IMG/VR virus record: IMGVR_UViG_3300032284_001371
Coordinates: 1 to 33,206 of that record
Source of the DNA: a virus
Strand: one strand, 5' to 3'
Length of the DNA stretch: 33,206 bases
In this document: positions 5,767 through 13,125 of the stretch, in pieces
How the letters are laid out: each line of letters starts with the position of its first letter
Numbering within the stretch: the first letter of the stretch is position 1
The notes under the pieces: model-generated
What the model was told of the DNA's origin: nothing
Database searches by the model: none
Seen by the model: only the letters and a program-made list of their open reading frames with translations
Position numbers and translations under genes: made by a program

Positions 5767-7170
5767 ATGGAAATAGCAGTATTCACCGAGTCTTATGAGC
5801 CAAGCATGGGAGCCAAGAGACGTCAAGTTCTTATGGCACCATATGAAGGTGGCATCAAGATCTGGTCACGTGTTACTGACGGCACTAAGGGTCCCCACAA
5901 TAAGTGGGAAGACATAACGTTGGGAGAGGTTACCGATTTAATCGGTGAACGTGAACAACTTACCCGTATGCCAACTGGTGTTTATGTGACAGCAGCAGAT
6001 GAGCGTGCAATAGCCTCTAAAGGTTATTCACCTGTCTTGGGTACCAAGGCATGTAACTCACATGCTAATGCTGCACTTAACCCAGATGACACACCGCTTG
6101 CAGAAAAGCTCTGCGAGTTACATGATCAAATACTGATTGGAGATGATGTATTGGAAAGCTATGTAATTGACAATCGCCGTCAAGCTGGTTCTACTGTTCC
6201 ATTGGTAGTCCCAGTACAAGCAGCACCAACACAAACAATCGAGCCACAAACCAAGCCCCAAGGCAAAACGTTTCAAGTAAGTCTTGCATCTGTACCACGC
6301 AAGGAACTTGCTACACGTTATGTGCATCGCAAGATCTGGGGTAAGGAAGACTTCGAAGTCTTCGATCAAGCACGTGCTGAACACATCAATGTTCTTATCT
6401 ATGGTCCAACTGGTCCTGGTAAGACTACGTCTGTTGAAGCATGGTGTGCGGAGCGTGGTCTTCGTATGGCAACAATCTCAGGCAATGCATCTATGGAGCC
6501 AAGCCAAATGACCGGTAAGTTCGTGTCTGATGGTGAAGGTGGCTTTGCTTGGATTGATGGTCCAGTTACTGACGTAGTCCGTAACGGTGGTGTTCTTCTG
6601 CTTGATGAGGTCAACTTCATCAATCCTAAGATCTATACCAACCTGTATTCATTGACCGATGGTCGTAGAACTATTACGTTGCTTGACCATCATGGCGAGA
6701 CGATTGAGGCCCATGAGGACCTCACCATCTTTGCTACCATGAATCCAGATTACATTGGTACTGTGCCACTCAACTTTGCATTCCGCAATCGCTTCGACAT
6801 TCAAATCCCTTGGGATTATGACGATGCTGTGGAAGCTAAGCTTGTCTCATCTAAGGCTCTTCTGGTTCTTGCTAAGCAACTTCGTACTGAAGCTGCTAAG
6901 GGTCAGTATGAAACCCCGATCTCTACCAACATGTTGATGGAGTTTGGTCGCTTTGTAGAGACTCTAGGATATGAGTTCGCATCCGAAAACTTTATCGCTC
7001 ACTTCAGCAATGATGAGCAACCAAGTGTTCGCATGGTCTTTCAGACTCATGAACACAACATCAAAGTAGACTTCGGTATTGAAGATGAAGTTCAAACCGA
7101 ACAAAAAGCTGACATCAACATTGATGACCAGCTCAAGCTATGGGCAACACAAATCCCATCTAACGTGTAA
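5767..7170 (+). CDS. MoxR/CobS-like AAA+ ATPase (467 aa)
   Basis: AAA+ module at about residues 195-400: Walker A GPTGPGKT (213-220), Walker B VLLLDE (276-281), sensor-1 Asn in ATMNPDY (about 326) and an arginine-finger region FRNRFD (339-344). The order and the 'MNP' motif are those of the MoxR/CobS/BchI branch, whose members remodel or insert metal into partner proteins together with a vWA-domain protein. Exactly such a partner follows 9 bases downstream. The N-terminal 190 residues are an unassigned, phage-specific part. Ribosome binding site AGAAAGGAAATAC precedes ATG 5767. Probably hexameric and cytoplasmic. Target unknown. Confidence 0.92.
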   Translation: MEIAVFTESYEPSMGAKRRQVLMAPYEGGIKIWSRVTDGTKGPHNKWEDITLGEVTDLIGEREQLTRMPTGVYVTAADERAIASKGYSPVLGTKACNSHANAALNPDDTPLAEKLCELHDQILIGDDVLESYVIDNRRQAGSTVPLVVPVQAAPTQTIEPQTKPQGKTFQVSLASVPRKELATRYVHRKIWGKEDFEVFDQARAEHINVLIYGPTGPGKTTSVEAWCAERGLRMATISGNASMEPSQMTGKFVSDGEGGFAWIDGPVTDVVRNGGVLLLDEVNFINPKIYTNLYSLTDGRRTITLLDHHGETIEAHEDLTIFATMNPDYIGTVPLNFAFRNRFDIQIPWDYDDAVEAKLVSSKALLVLAKQLRTEAAKGQYETPISTNMLMEFGRFVETLGYEFASENFIAHFSNDEQPSVRMVFQTHEHNIKVDFGIEDEVQTEQKADINIDDQLKLWATQIPSNV

Positions 7171-7179
7171 GGAGGATAA

Positions 7180-9081
7180 ATGCTCGTAGACGATCTAGAT
7201 AACAACTGGTATGGTAAAGAACGCACAGAAGAGGAACAAGAACGTTCTCTCAGACTAGGTGCTCTTTGCCGTGTCTATGAACAAGCTGATCGTGTTCTAA
7301 CTGGTGATCCTCTTATAGTCAATGTAATGCCAGATGGACCTGCACCAGCATGGTCTGATGGTGCCGCAATCTATATCAATCAGAATGAGATTGAAGATAT
7401 GGATTTGGAGACATTGACTCAGGTCACAGGCCTGAACTATCATGAGCTAGCCCATCACTTCTATACTCCTCGCAAGGGTACAGATTTGATCAAGTGGGTA
7501 ATTGAGAATCAATACATGGAGTCAACCAATATTCTGGAAGATCAGCGTATTGAGACTTTACTTGTAGCTCGTTATCCAAGCGTTGCGCCATATCTAACAG
7601 CCACAGTAGCTAGGTGGTTATCTGGTAGTCCTGAAGAGGCTGCTGGTAACTATGTTCTAGTTCGTGGTCGTAGATATTTACCGGTAGAGATTAGGCAAGC
7701 ATTCAGAGATGAGTTTGCTTTCCCTGATCTAATACCAACAATCATTGAGATCGTTGATGAGTATCGTGTTCTAGCATTTCCCCGTGATTATGCTAGAGCT
7801 CGTGTGCTTATTGAGCGATTCAATGATGAGGTTCTTAAACCATTACAACTAGATGGCCATGATCTATCCGGTGGTCCTAATGGATGTGGTAAGCGTGATC
7901 CTATTTCTAAGGGTCGTCCAGAGCCAGGTAAAGCTCAGGAACGTGACGCAGCTCGTGCCAAAGGTATGGGTAAGGCTGAATCTCCATATATACCAAAGCC
8001 TAAGCAAAACAAGGCTGATGGTGGTTCAACCAACACAAACAATCCCGACCATAATGACAATGAGCAACAATCCACAATGCCAGTTCCACAATCAGCAGCT
8101 GACGCACTAAAACTACGTGAGCTGACGCAGCAACAAAATACTCCACCAAGTATCGATGCTGGTTCAGGCCATCATGAAAGCAAAGGTGGTGTTCCAAACA
8201 ACATCAATGACATGCTCAACAATGCAATTGATGATGTACTGGCTCGTAAAGATGTTCAAGCCGATATCAAAGCTAAGCAACGTGTAATCGTTGGCGGTGA
8301 TGGTAAGTATGACGATGCAGCTAAGACTGGTAAGTTTGACCTTACTGATGTGCCACAAGAGACGACTATGGCGTATCGCATCTTTGCTAGAGAGTTGGAA
8401 CGTTTACGTGATGAGTGTGAACCAACTTGGGTCAAAGAGACTCCAAGCGGTAGACTCAATGTTCAGCGTATCATCAATGGATGTGAAATTGATGCTGCGT
8501 TTGACCGTTGGGAGGAAGGTACAGATGGTGCAGATGTAGAAGCTGTAATCCTTGTAGACCGATCAGGTTCTATGAGTAGCGGAAACAATGACCGTAATGC
8601 ATCTTTAGCCTGCTGGACTATCAAGCGTGCTTTGGAGAATATTGATTCTCCAGTCACAGTTTATGCGTTTGACGACCAAAACGAAGTAGCGTATAAGCGT
8701 AGTGAACAAGCACATAAGACCAAGTTCAAGTTCATCTATGGCAATGGTGGTACTAATCCGTACTCAGCGTTGCTTGCTGCAGAACAACTTCTTATGTCTT
8801 CTCGTAAGAAGAACAAGATGTTGTTCATAGTAACCGACGGTGTGTTTGATAACGACAAAAATGATGAAGTAATCAGACGCATTAGTAGCAGAGGAATTCT
8901 AACTGCTATGACTCTCATAATGAACGATAGAGATTATGAGTACTATCAAAATAACTATGGACAAAACGATACAAAGTTTCGGCACGATGCTGAAATCTAT
9001 GGCCGTATATCAACAGCAAGAGATCTAGTGCCGTTTGCTAAGGCAGTAGTTCTAGGAGCAATAAGAAAAAGGAGAAGATAA
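7180..9081 (+). CDS. HExxH + von Willebrand A protein, partner of the AAA ATPase (633 aa)
   Basis: The N-terminal region contains HELAH (residues 88-92), the zinc-metallopeptidase HExxH signature. A low-complexity Pro/Lys/Asn/Gln region (about 230-335) links to a C-terminal vWA domain with the MIDAS motif D460-R-S-G-S464, a GGTNPYSALL segment and a later TDGVFD. The layout follows CobT-like and similar phage partners of MoxR ATPases. In known pairs the vWA protein recruits a substrate and the ATPase does work on it. The HExxH could be a protease or a structural zinc site; a third zinc ligand is not obvious. AAGGAGG site before ATG 7180. The stop overlaps the next start (TAATG). Confidence 0.88.
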   Translation: MLVDDLDNNWYGKERTEEEQERSLRLGALCRVYEQADRVLTGDPLIVNVMPDGPAPAWSDGAAIYINQNEIEDMDLETLTQVTGLNYHELAHHFYTPRKGTDLIKWVIENQYMESTNILEDQRIETLLVARYPSVAPYLTATVARWLSGSPEEAAGNYVLVRGRRYLPVEIRQAFRDEFAFPDLIPTIIEIVDEYRVLAFPRDYARARVLIERFNDEVLKPLQLDGHDLSGGPNGCGKRDPISKGRPEPGKAQERDAARAKGMGKAESPYIPKPKQNKADGGSTNTNNPDHNDNEQQSTMPVPQSAADALKLRELTQQQNTPPSIDAGSGHHESKGGVPNNINDMLNNAIDDVLARKDVQADIKAKQRVIVGGDGKYDDAAKTGKFDLTDVPQETTMAYRIFARELERLRDECEPTWVKETPSGRLNVQRIINGCEIDAAFDRWEEGTDGADVEAVILVDRSGSMSSGNNDRNASLACWTIKRALENIDSPVTVYAFDDQNEVAYKRSEQAHKTKFKFIYGNGGTNPYSALLAAEQLLMSSRKKNKMLFIVTDGVFDNDKNDEVIRRISSRGILTAMTLIMNDRDYEYYQNNYGQNDTKFRHDAEIYGRISTARDLVPFAKAVVLGAIRKRRR

Positions 9082-9272
9082 TGTACGTTATATTCGATAG
9101 CATCACAGAGACGCTGATCGGTCCATTCAACGACTACGAAAGTGCAGAGATGTTCTTGCTGCACGTATCGGATGAGGTTCAAGATGGTGGAGCTAATCTA
9201 ACCATCGAAGCCATATCTGAACCAGAGGAATGGGCTATGGATAACTCATTACAACTGTCTGCGTTAGTTTAA
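9081..9272 (+). CDS. Hypothetical protein (63 aa)
   Basis: Begins at the TAATG junction with the vWA gene, so it is probably translated by coupling. AAAAAGGAG lies upstream. The protein starts with two strand-like segments (MYVIFDSITETLIGPF) and then a helix (DYESAEMFLLHVSDEV), ending acidic. It has the size and pattern of a small alpha/beta adaptor. Function unknown. Confidence 0.6.
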   Translation: MYVIFDSITETLIGPFNDYESAEMFLLHVSDEVQDGGANLTIEAISEPEEWAMDNSLQLSALV

Positions 9273-9370
9273 TGGGTGATTTAATCAAACTACAACCTCG
9301 AGTGGGCAAAGAACTCTGGGAAATGACAGACGATGAGCTCATCGAGTTTCTATTGGAGGACAATGGTTAA
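9272..9370 (+). CDS. Very small acidic protein (32 aa)
   Basis: ATG at 9272 is fused to the preceding stop (TAATG). It starts MGDLIKLQPRVG and ends with an acidic helix (TDDELIEFLLEDNG). The next gene's AUG (9363) lies inside its last codons, and the TTGGAGG ribosome binding site of that gene is within this frame. Chained overlaps on both sides support it being real, though so short a frame could be fortuitous. Confidence 0.5.
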   Translation: MGDLIKLQPRVGKELWEMTDDELIEFLLEDNG

Positions 9371-9809
9371 TACATTTTTACCGTACGCAGACTTCGTGCA
9401 AGTAGCGCAATCCTTAGACGATAGGAGACTTGGTAAGCAACGTGTAGAAGCGCTGCAAATACTAAGGGCCAACCTGGGTCTAACAAAGGGATGGCGTAAT
9501 CATCCAGCCGCTGTAATGTGGCGTGGCAATGAGGGTATGTTGGCATCCTACGCAATCACAATATGTGATGAGTGGGTCAAGCGTGGGTATGTAGATAACA
9601 CAAAGCAACAAGTAATTGAACTCATGAAACAGTTCAAACTTAAACCGCTTAGAAAGCCTTGGTGGTTAGGTGAAAAACAATTTCATGAAAGTCATCAGTC
9701 TAACTTAAAGCGTAAGCTTCCAGAGCATTATGACTTTGATGTAGATGATGACTTGCCGTACAAATGGCCCATGCCCGATGGGACATTTAGAACAGTAGAA
9801 AGGAAATAA
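9363..9809 (+). CDS. MSMEG_6728-like / pyrimidine-dimer DNA glycosylase homologue (148 aa)
   Basis: The N-terminus MVNTFLPYADF, then DDRRLGKQRVEALQIL, and GWRNHPAAVMWRGNEGML match the MSMEG_6728 family, related to the T4 endonuclease V (DenV) type pyrimidine-dimer glycosylase. DenV removes UV-induced thymine dimers using its N-terminal amine and a Glu in a helix. The conserved RLGKQR, the 'HPA-x-MW' motif and ICDEWVKRGY are present. ATG at 9363 is chosen because TTGGAGG lies just upstream and the family usually starts right before 'TFLPY'; an upstream in-frame start at 9333 adds residues unlike the family. UV repair fits a phage of sunlit water, which is inference. Confidence 0.78.
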   Translation: MVNTFLPYADFVQVAQSLDDRRLGKQRVEALQILRANLGLTKGWRNHPAAVMWRGNEGMLASYAITICDEWVKRGYVDNTKQQVIELMKQFKLKPLRKPWWLGEKQFHESHQSNLKRKLPEHYDFDVDDDLPYKWPMPDGTFRTVERK

Positions 9810-10019
9810 ATGACACAAGATATAAAAACATACCGTGTAACAATCCATGAGCACAAAATCTATGACAGTTTCATACCAGCAACAAGCTGGCGTGAGGCTG
9901 AAGAGATCGCAGAAAATCAAATCATAGAAGAAGACTCAGGCAAATGGCGTGAGGACTTCGATGCCGGCTGGACAGAAGTTGGCGATATCTATAATGAAAG
10001 TGATGAGCAGGTAAATTAA
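9810..10019 (+). CDS. Hypothetical protein (69 aa)
   Basis: ATG at 9810 follows AGAAAGGAAATA and starts immediately after the previous stop. Pattern: strand (KTYRVTIHEHKIYDSFI), then helix (SWREAEEIAENQIIEEDSG), then an acidic tail. The arrangement of one strand pair plus a helix with conserved-looking Trp residues resembles small phage proteins with an 'A-EA-x-IA' helix. No named family. Confidence 0.6.
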   Translation: MTQDIKTYRVTIHEHKIYDSFIPATSWREAEEIAENQIIEEDSGKWREDFDAGWTEVGDIYNESDEQVN

Positions 10020-10053
10020 TGCCAACACAAACATTCTCATAGGAGGGAGATAA

Positions 10054-10263
10054 ATGCCTAGAGAGAATATGCACTACCGACTAAAAATAGTCTATGACGT
10101 AAAGATAGCAAAGTGGCGTATTGACGATCAAAACATAGTAGAGAATCGTGAGTGGTCTTTACGTGTATTTGATCGCAATAAAGAACTATGGCTACCTGTA
10201 CGTGACCTTAATAGGCCTGGTGAGTATGCCAAGCTAATGAGTATAGAAGTACTAGAAGAGTAA
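10054..10263 (+). CDS. Hypothetical protein (69 aa)
   Basis: ATG at 10054 follows an AGGAGGGAG site. Predicted mostly beta (HYRLKIVYDVKIAKWRI, EWSLRVFDRNKELWLPV) with regular Trp residues. It may be a small barrel or sheet protein. Two hairpins directly follow its stop. No family recognised. Confidence 0.6.
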   Translation: MPRENMHYRLKIVYDVKIAKWRIDDQNIVENREWSLRVFDRNKELWLPVRDLNRPGEYAKLMSIEVLEE

Positions 10264-10330
10264 CCCCCGGGCGCAATCCGGAGGTACTCAGGGCATGGTG
10301 TAGACTCCGTCGTACTTGGAGCTTACACCA
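10264..10330 (+). promoter_or_regulatory. Two adjacent hairpins between genes
   Basis: Hairpin 1: CC 10264-10265 and CCGG 10267-10270 pair with CCGG 10278-10281 and GG 10283-10284, with one C-A mismatch and a 7-nt loop. Hairpin 2: TGGTGTA 10296-10302 / TACACCA 10324-10330, an internal G-T and A-C, then CTCC 10305-10308 / GGAG 10318-10321. No T run follows either. They form a leader ending about 40 bp before the next ATG (10372). Confidence 0.55.
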
Positions 10331-10371
10331 AAAGTATACAGTAAAGAAATACCTACATAGAAAGAGGAAAT

Positions 10372-10665
10372 ATGGCTAAGAAAATAAATCAAACATTAAA
10401 GGCAAATCTACGTAAAAACACCCTTGTGGAGAAGGGTGGGGCGTGGTTACTTAATATCTGCGTCCTAACAGAAGGCTCATCTAACTGTGAGCTAGATACC
10501 TATACCGCTTGGTCTAATCCGTCAGCTGCCAAGCGTTACCTAAAGCAAGTAATTCTAGACAATACGCCTCGCAAATCTATCAAGATGGCCATATCCGTCA
10601 AAGATGTTAATACGGATAAGCCAATCGCATTAGATGGCGAGATTACATATAAGGTGGATGCATGA
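10372..10665 (+). CDS. Hypothetical protein (97 aa)
   Basis: ATG at 10372 after AGAAAGAGGAAAT. The protein begins with a basic helix (KKINQTLKANLRKNTL), continues with strands (AWLLNICVLTEG) and ends in IALDGEITYKVDA. A mixed alpha/beta small domain is likely. It overlaps the next gene by 4 bases. No family recognised. Confidence 0.62.
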   Translation: MAKKINQTLKANLRKNTLVEKGGAWLLNICVLTEGSSNCELDTYTAWSNPSAAKRYLKQVILDNTPRKSIKMAISVKDVNTDKPIALDGEITYKVDA

Positions 10666-10859
10666 CAGATATGGAAACAATAGAACCACGCACTTGTAAA
10701 ACCTGCAAAGGTGCGGGCTATCTATATTTTGGTGATGAAGAAAACTGGGACGTACAGCCTTGTGAGGACTGCGATGATGAGGCTGGAGCTAACTATCTCC
10801 TTGCTGCTGATGCTCAAGACGAGCTAGATATGTTAATGGAGGAAGAAATAGACCAGTAG
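10662..10859 (+). CDS. DnaJ-type zinc-finger mini-protein (65 aa)
   Basis: Carries CKTCKGAG (about residues 13-20) and CEDCDD (about 33-38), the CxxCxGxG-like pair seen in DnaJ zinc fingers, here enough for one zinc site. The C-terminus is strongly acidic (ELDMLMEEEIDQ). ATG at 10662 overlaps the preceding gene by 4 bases. It is the last plus-strand gene before the convergent terminator. Such mini-proteins are frequent in phages and may contact unfolded protein or nucleic acid. Confidence 0.68.
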   Translation: MTDMETIEPRTCKTCKGAGYLYFGDEENWDVQPCEDCDDEAGANYLLAADAQDELDMLMEEEIDQ

Positions 10860-10872
10860 GATAACAAGCAAA

Positions 10873-10902
10873 TGCCCCCGGCTCTTAATTGAGTCGGGGG
10901 CA
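10873..10902. terminator. Bidirectional terminator at the convergence of the two arms
   Basis: TGCCCCCG 10873-10880 / CGGGGGCA 10895-10902, one G-T pair, then CTC 10882-10884 / GAG 10891-10893 around TTAATT. A/T-rich flanks on both sides suit both directions. It separates the plus-strand arm from the minus-strand arm. Confidence 0.9.
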
Positions 10903-10921
10903 AATGTTTGTGTTGGTCGTT

Positions 10922-11062
10922 TTATGCAGTAGGCTCGTCATCTGCTAGAAGCTCATCTAGGTCATCTAGATCTTCTTCATCGAAATCAAAGTCTTCAAAG
11001 CCATCTTCAAAATCTTCTTCGAAGTCTTCGTCAAATAGGTCTGGGTTGAGTTCGTCTGACAT
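10922..11062 (-). CDS. Small acidic protein downstream of ribonucleotide reductase (46 aa)
   Basis: ATG at 11062 with AAGGAG overlapping the end of the reductase gene. The protein starts MSDELNPDLFDEDFEED and is mostly Asp, Glu and Phe, ending LLADDEPTA. Almost no positive charge. Such acidic, Phe-spaced peptides can mimic DNA or bind basic surfaces; ribonucleotide reductase or a single-strand DNA-binding protein (whose tails look similar) would be plausible partners, but this rests on composition and position. It is the final gene of the minus-strand arm. Confidence 0.65.
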   Translation of the reverse strand: MSDELNPDLFDEDFEEDFEDGFEDFDFDEEDLDDLDELLADDEPTA

Positions 11063-11070
11063 GTTTCTCC

Positions 11071-13083
11071 TTAGTTGTTATCTCTGATCAGTTTTACTTC
11101 GCACGCATCTGTGGTGCAGTATGATTCCCCTACTGCATCAAACGCCATTCCTTCATAGACACCTTTTAGGTCAATTGGGAACAAGGTCATTCTACCTGTT
11201 TCATACTCATCTGCATTGCTTTGAGTATAAGGCATTTGTGTATATACGCCATCATCCATTGCAAGAAATGAAACGGTTTTTAATTGGCCGTCGTACATAT
11301 GTAACGCTGTACCTATTGCATCTGATTCTGTTTTAGGATCAAAAGATACGGTTACCGATACTGAGTTATCTGACCAGTATCGCTGTGCTGTTGCAGCAAG
11401 CGCCATCTTTTCATAAATAGCTACCTCTTTTTCAGAACGTACTGCTTCTGATTTAATTGGAAAATAAACAACTGAGGTGTTATTAGGATCGGAGTCTGCT
11501 GGCTCTACACGGTAATTAGCCATCTTAAATAGAGGAAGCATTGGATCACTATTAGAAAAGCGTATAGTACGGAGGAAGTATTTACCTCCAGGTGTCCAGT
11601 GAACTCCTGGTGATTCTCCAGCTAAAATAGATACAGTTCCGGATGGTTTGATAGTTGTTGTCTTGATTGACTCACGAATACCTAGCCATTCTGAATAACT
11701 CTTATCATAGGACTGTACGGTCTTGTATCCCTCATCCATCCAATTACGTAGGACAGGAAGGCCCTTGGTATCAGCAAAGTTAGCTACGCCTGAGATTGAT
11801 GTGCCAATACGGCGGTTGCGTTGCATGATGGCATTGGTATCCTCCCAGTGAGTTGGAAGTAGAGTTACGGTCTTAGCGTAAAGATAAGCAAACTTAAGAG
11901 TGCGTTTGAAATCATCTAGAGTATCGTGTCGCCCAATATATGTTTCAACAAGGGTGCAGCATTCCATAGATTCTAAGGATTGCTCAGCACATGGGTTATA
12001 CCCAGCTGCACGCCAGTCTTTGTTATTTACTGGATCTGATAGTCGCCCGTATTGACGTGATACGTCCATCCAAATAACTCCTGGCTCACCATTACGGGCA
12101 ATACCATTAATAATTGGGTCAAGGTTTTGACCTACAGATACCTCTACAGAGTTGTTAGACATCCAACCGTAAGCCATACGTTCTGGGTACTTCTCATAAT
12201 TCTTAAGATTAAGAAATACCTCATCGTCAATCTTACCCATAAGCAGCTCAGCTGATCGTCGCACGTTACCTGAGACCACGCATACACCAATAAGATTACC
12301 TAAATCGGCAATATCAATAGTGGTTACTTTGTCTCCTGCTCGTCCTTTAAAGATCCTACAAATGTGGTCATGAAGTTTGATAAGAGGCTCTGCTCCTGCA
12401 GCCGTTCCTCCAAATGTCTTGATTGGAGTTCCTGCTGGGCGGATCTGGCTGTAATCAAACGATGGAGCCTTCTGATCTGGCTTGAGGAAGGCATTGATGA
12501 GCGATGTGGTGCTCTCGACCCATCCTTCTCTTGTGTCAGGGATAACATAGGCGGTACTGTCTTCTTGTGGTTCATATATTGTGAAGTCCTTTTCTGCACC
12601 CTTAGTATCAAAGCCAACGCCCACTCCGAGCATTGAGGCTTCCATTAAGAATGCGAATGGTTTGGCGGGATTGTTTTTATTCATTTCATTGGTAGATACA
12701 AATGAACAGTTCTGCAACGCTGCCGAGTTCTTTTGTACATTTACTAGGGGAGTACCCATCATCCATAGACCACGTCCAGGTGGGGTCCACTTAAAATCAA
12801 ACATGCGGTCAAAGGCTTCCTTGGCTGATGCTTGAGCTTTAATATCTGACCAAGGTAAGCGGTTCTGCTTGGCGTGGTCTTTTTGAATAGAGTACATACC
12901 ATTGATGACTCGCTCACAAGTGTCTGCCCAAGTCTCCTTGGTTCCATCTTCTTTAAGTCGGGAGTAGGTTCTTATAAAAGTAATTTCACCTACGGAGTTA
13001 CCCGCAGCGTCCGTATACCCCCAGTCAACCTTCTTGGTACGGTAGGAATTTACAAAGTCTTCGGCAAGTTTAAACGAAAACAA
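11071..13083 (-). CDS. nrdJ: Class II (adenosylcobalamin-dependent) ribonucleoside-triphosphate reductase (670 aa)
   Basis: Converts ribonucleoside triphosphates to deoxy forms using adenosylcobalamin to make a thiyl radical. Seen: C126 in NCSFVST and C376 (ECCTLVE), the likely redox pair; C365-x-E367 in NPCAEQSLE, the radical cysteine and catalytic glutamate; and C656/C661 in YCTTDAC at the C-terminus, the reductant-shuttling pair. Length 670 aa and single-chain layout match the monomeric Lactobacillus leichmannii type. The start is a TTG (13083) because an in-frame TGA lies just upstream and the next ATG is about 60 codons in. Class II needs no oxygen and no small subunit, so one gene suffices, provided the host supplies cobalamin. 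Confidence 0.93.
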   Translation of the reverse strand: MFSFKLAEDFVNSYRTKKVDWGYTDAAGNSVGEITFIRTYSRLKEDGTKETWADTCERVINGMYSIQKDHAKQNRLPWSDIKAQASAKEAFDRMFDFKWTPPGRGLWMMGTPLVNVQKNSAALQNCSFVSTNEMNKNNPAKPFAFLMEASMLGVGVGFDTKGAEKDFTIYEPQEDSTAYVIPDTREGWVESTTSLINAFLKPDQKAPSFDYSQIRPAGTPIKTFGGTAAGAEPLIKLHDHICRIFKGRAGDKVTTIDIADLGNLIGVCVVSGNVRRSAELLMGKIDDEVFLNLKNYEKYPERMAYGWMSNNSVEVSVGQNLDPIINGIARNGEPGVIWMDVSRQYGRLSDPVNNKDWRAAGYNPCAEQSLESMECCTLVETYIGRHDTLDDFKRTLKFAYLYAKTVTLLPTHWEDTNAIMQRNRRIGTSISGVANFADTKGLPVLRNWMDEGYKTVQSYDKSYSEWLGIRESIKTTTIKPSGTVSILAGESPGVHWTPGGKYFLRTIRFSNSDPMLPLFKMANYRVEPADSDPNNTSVVYFPIKSEAVRSEKEVAIYEKMALAATAQRYWSDNSVSVTVSFDPKTESDAIGTALHMYDGQLKTVSFLAMDDGVYTQMPYTQSNADEYETGRMTLFPIDLKGVYEGMAFDAVGESYCTTDACEVKLIRDNN

Positions 13084-13125
13084 ATTAGTGACTCATTTCT
13101 GCTAGTTGGTGACTGTTATCAGGGT

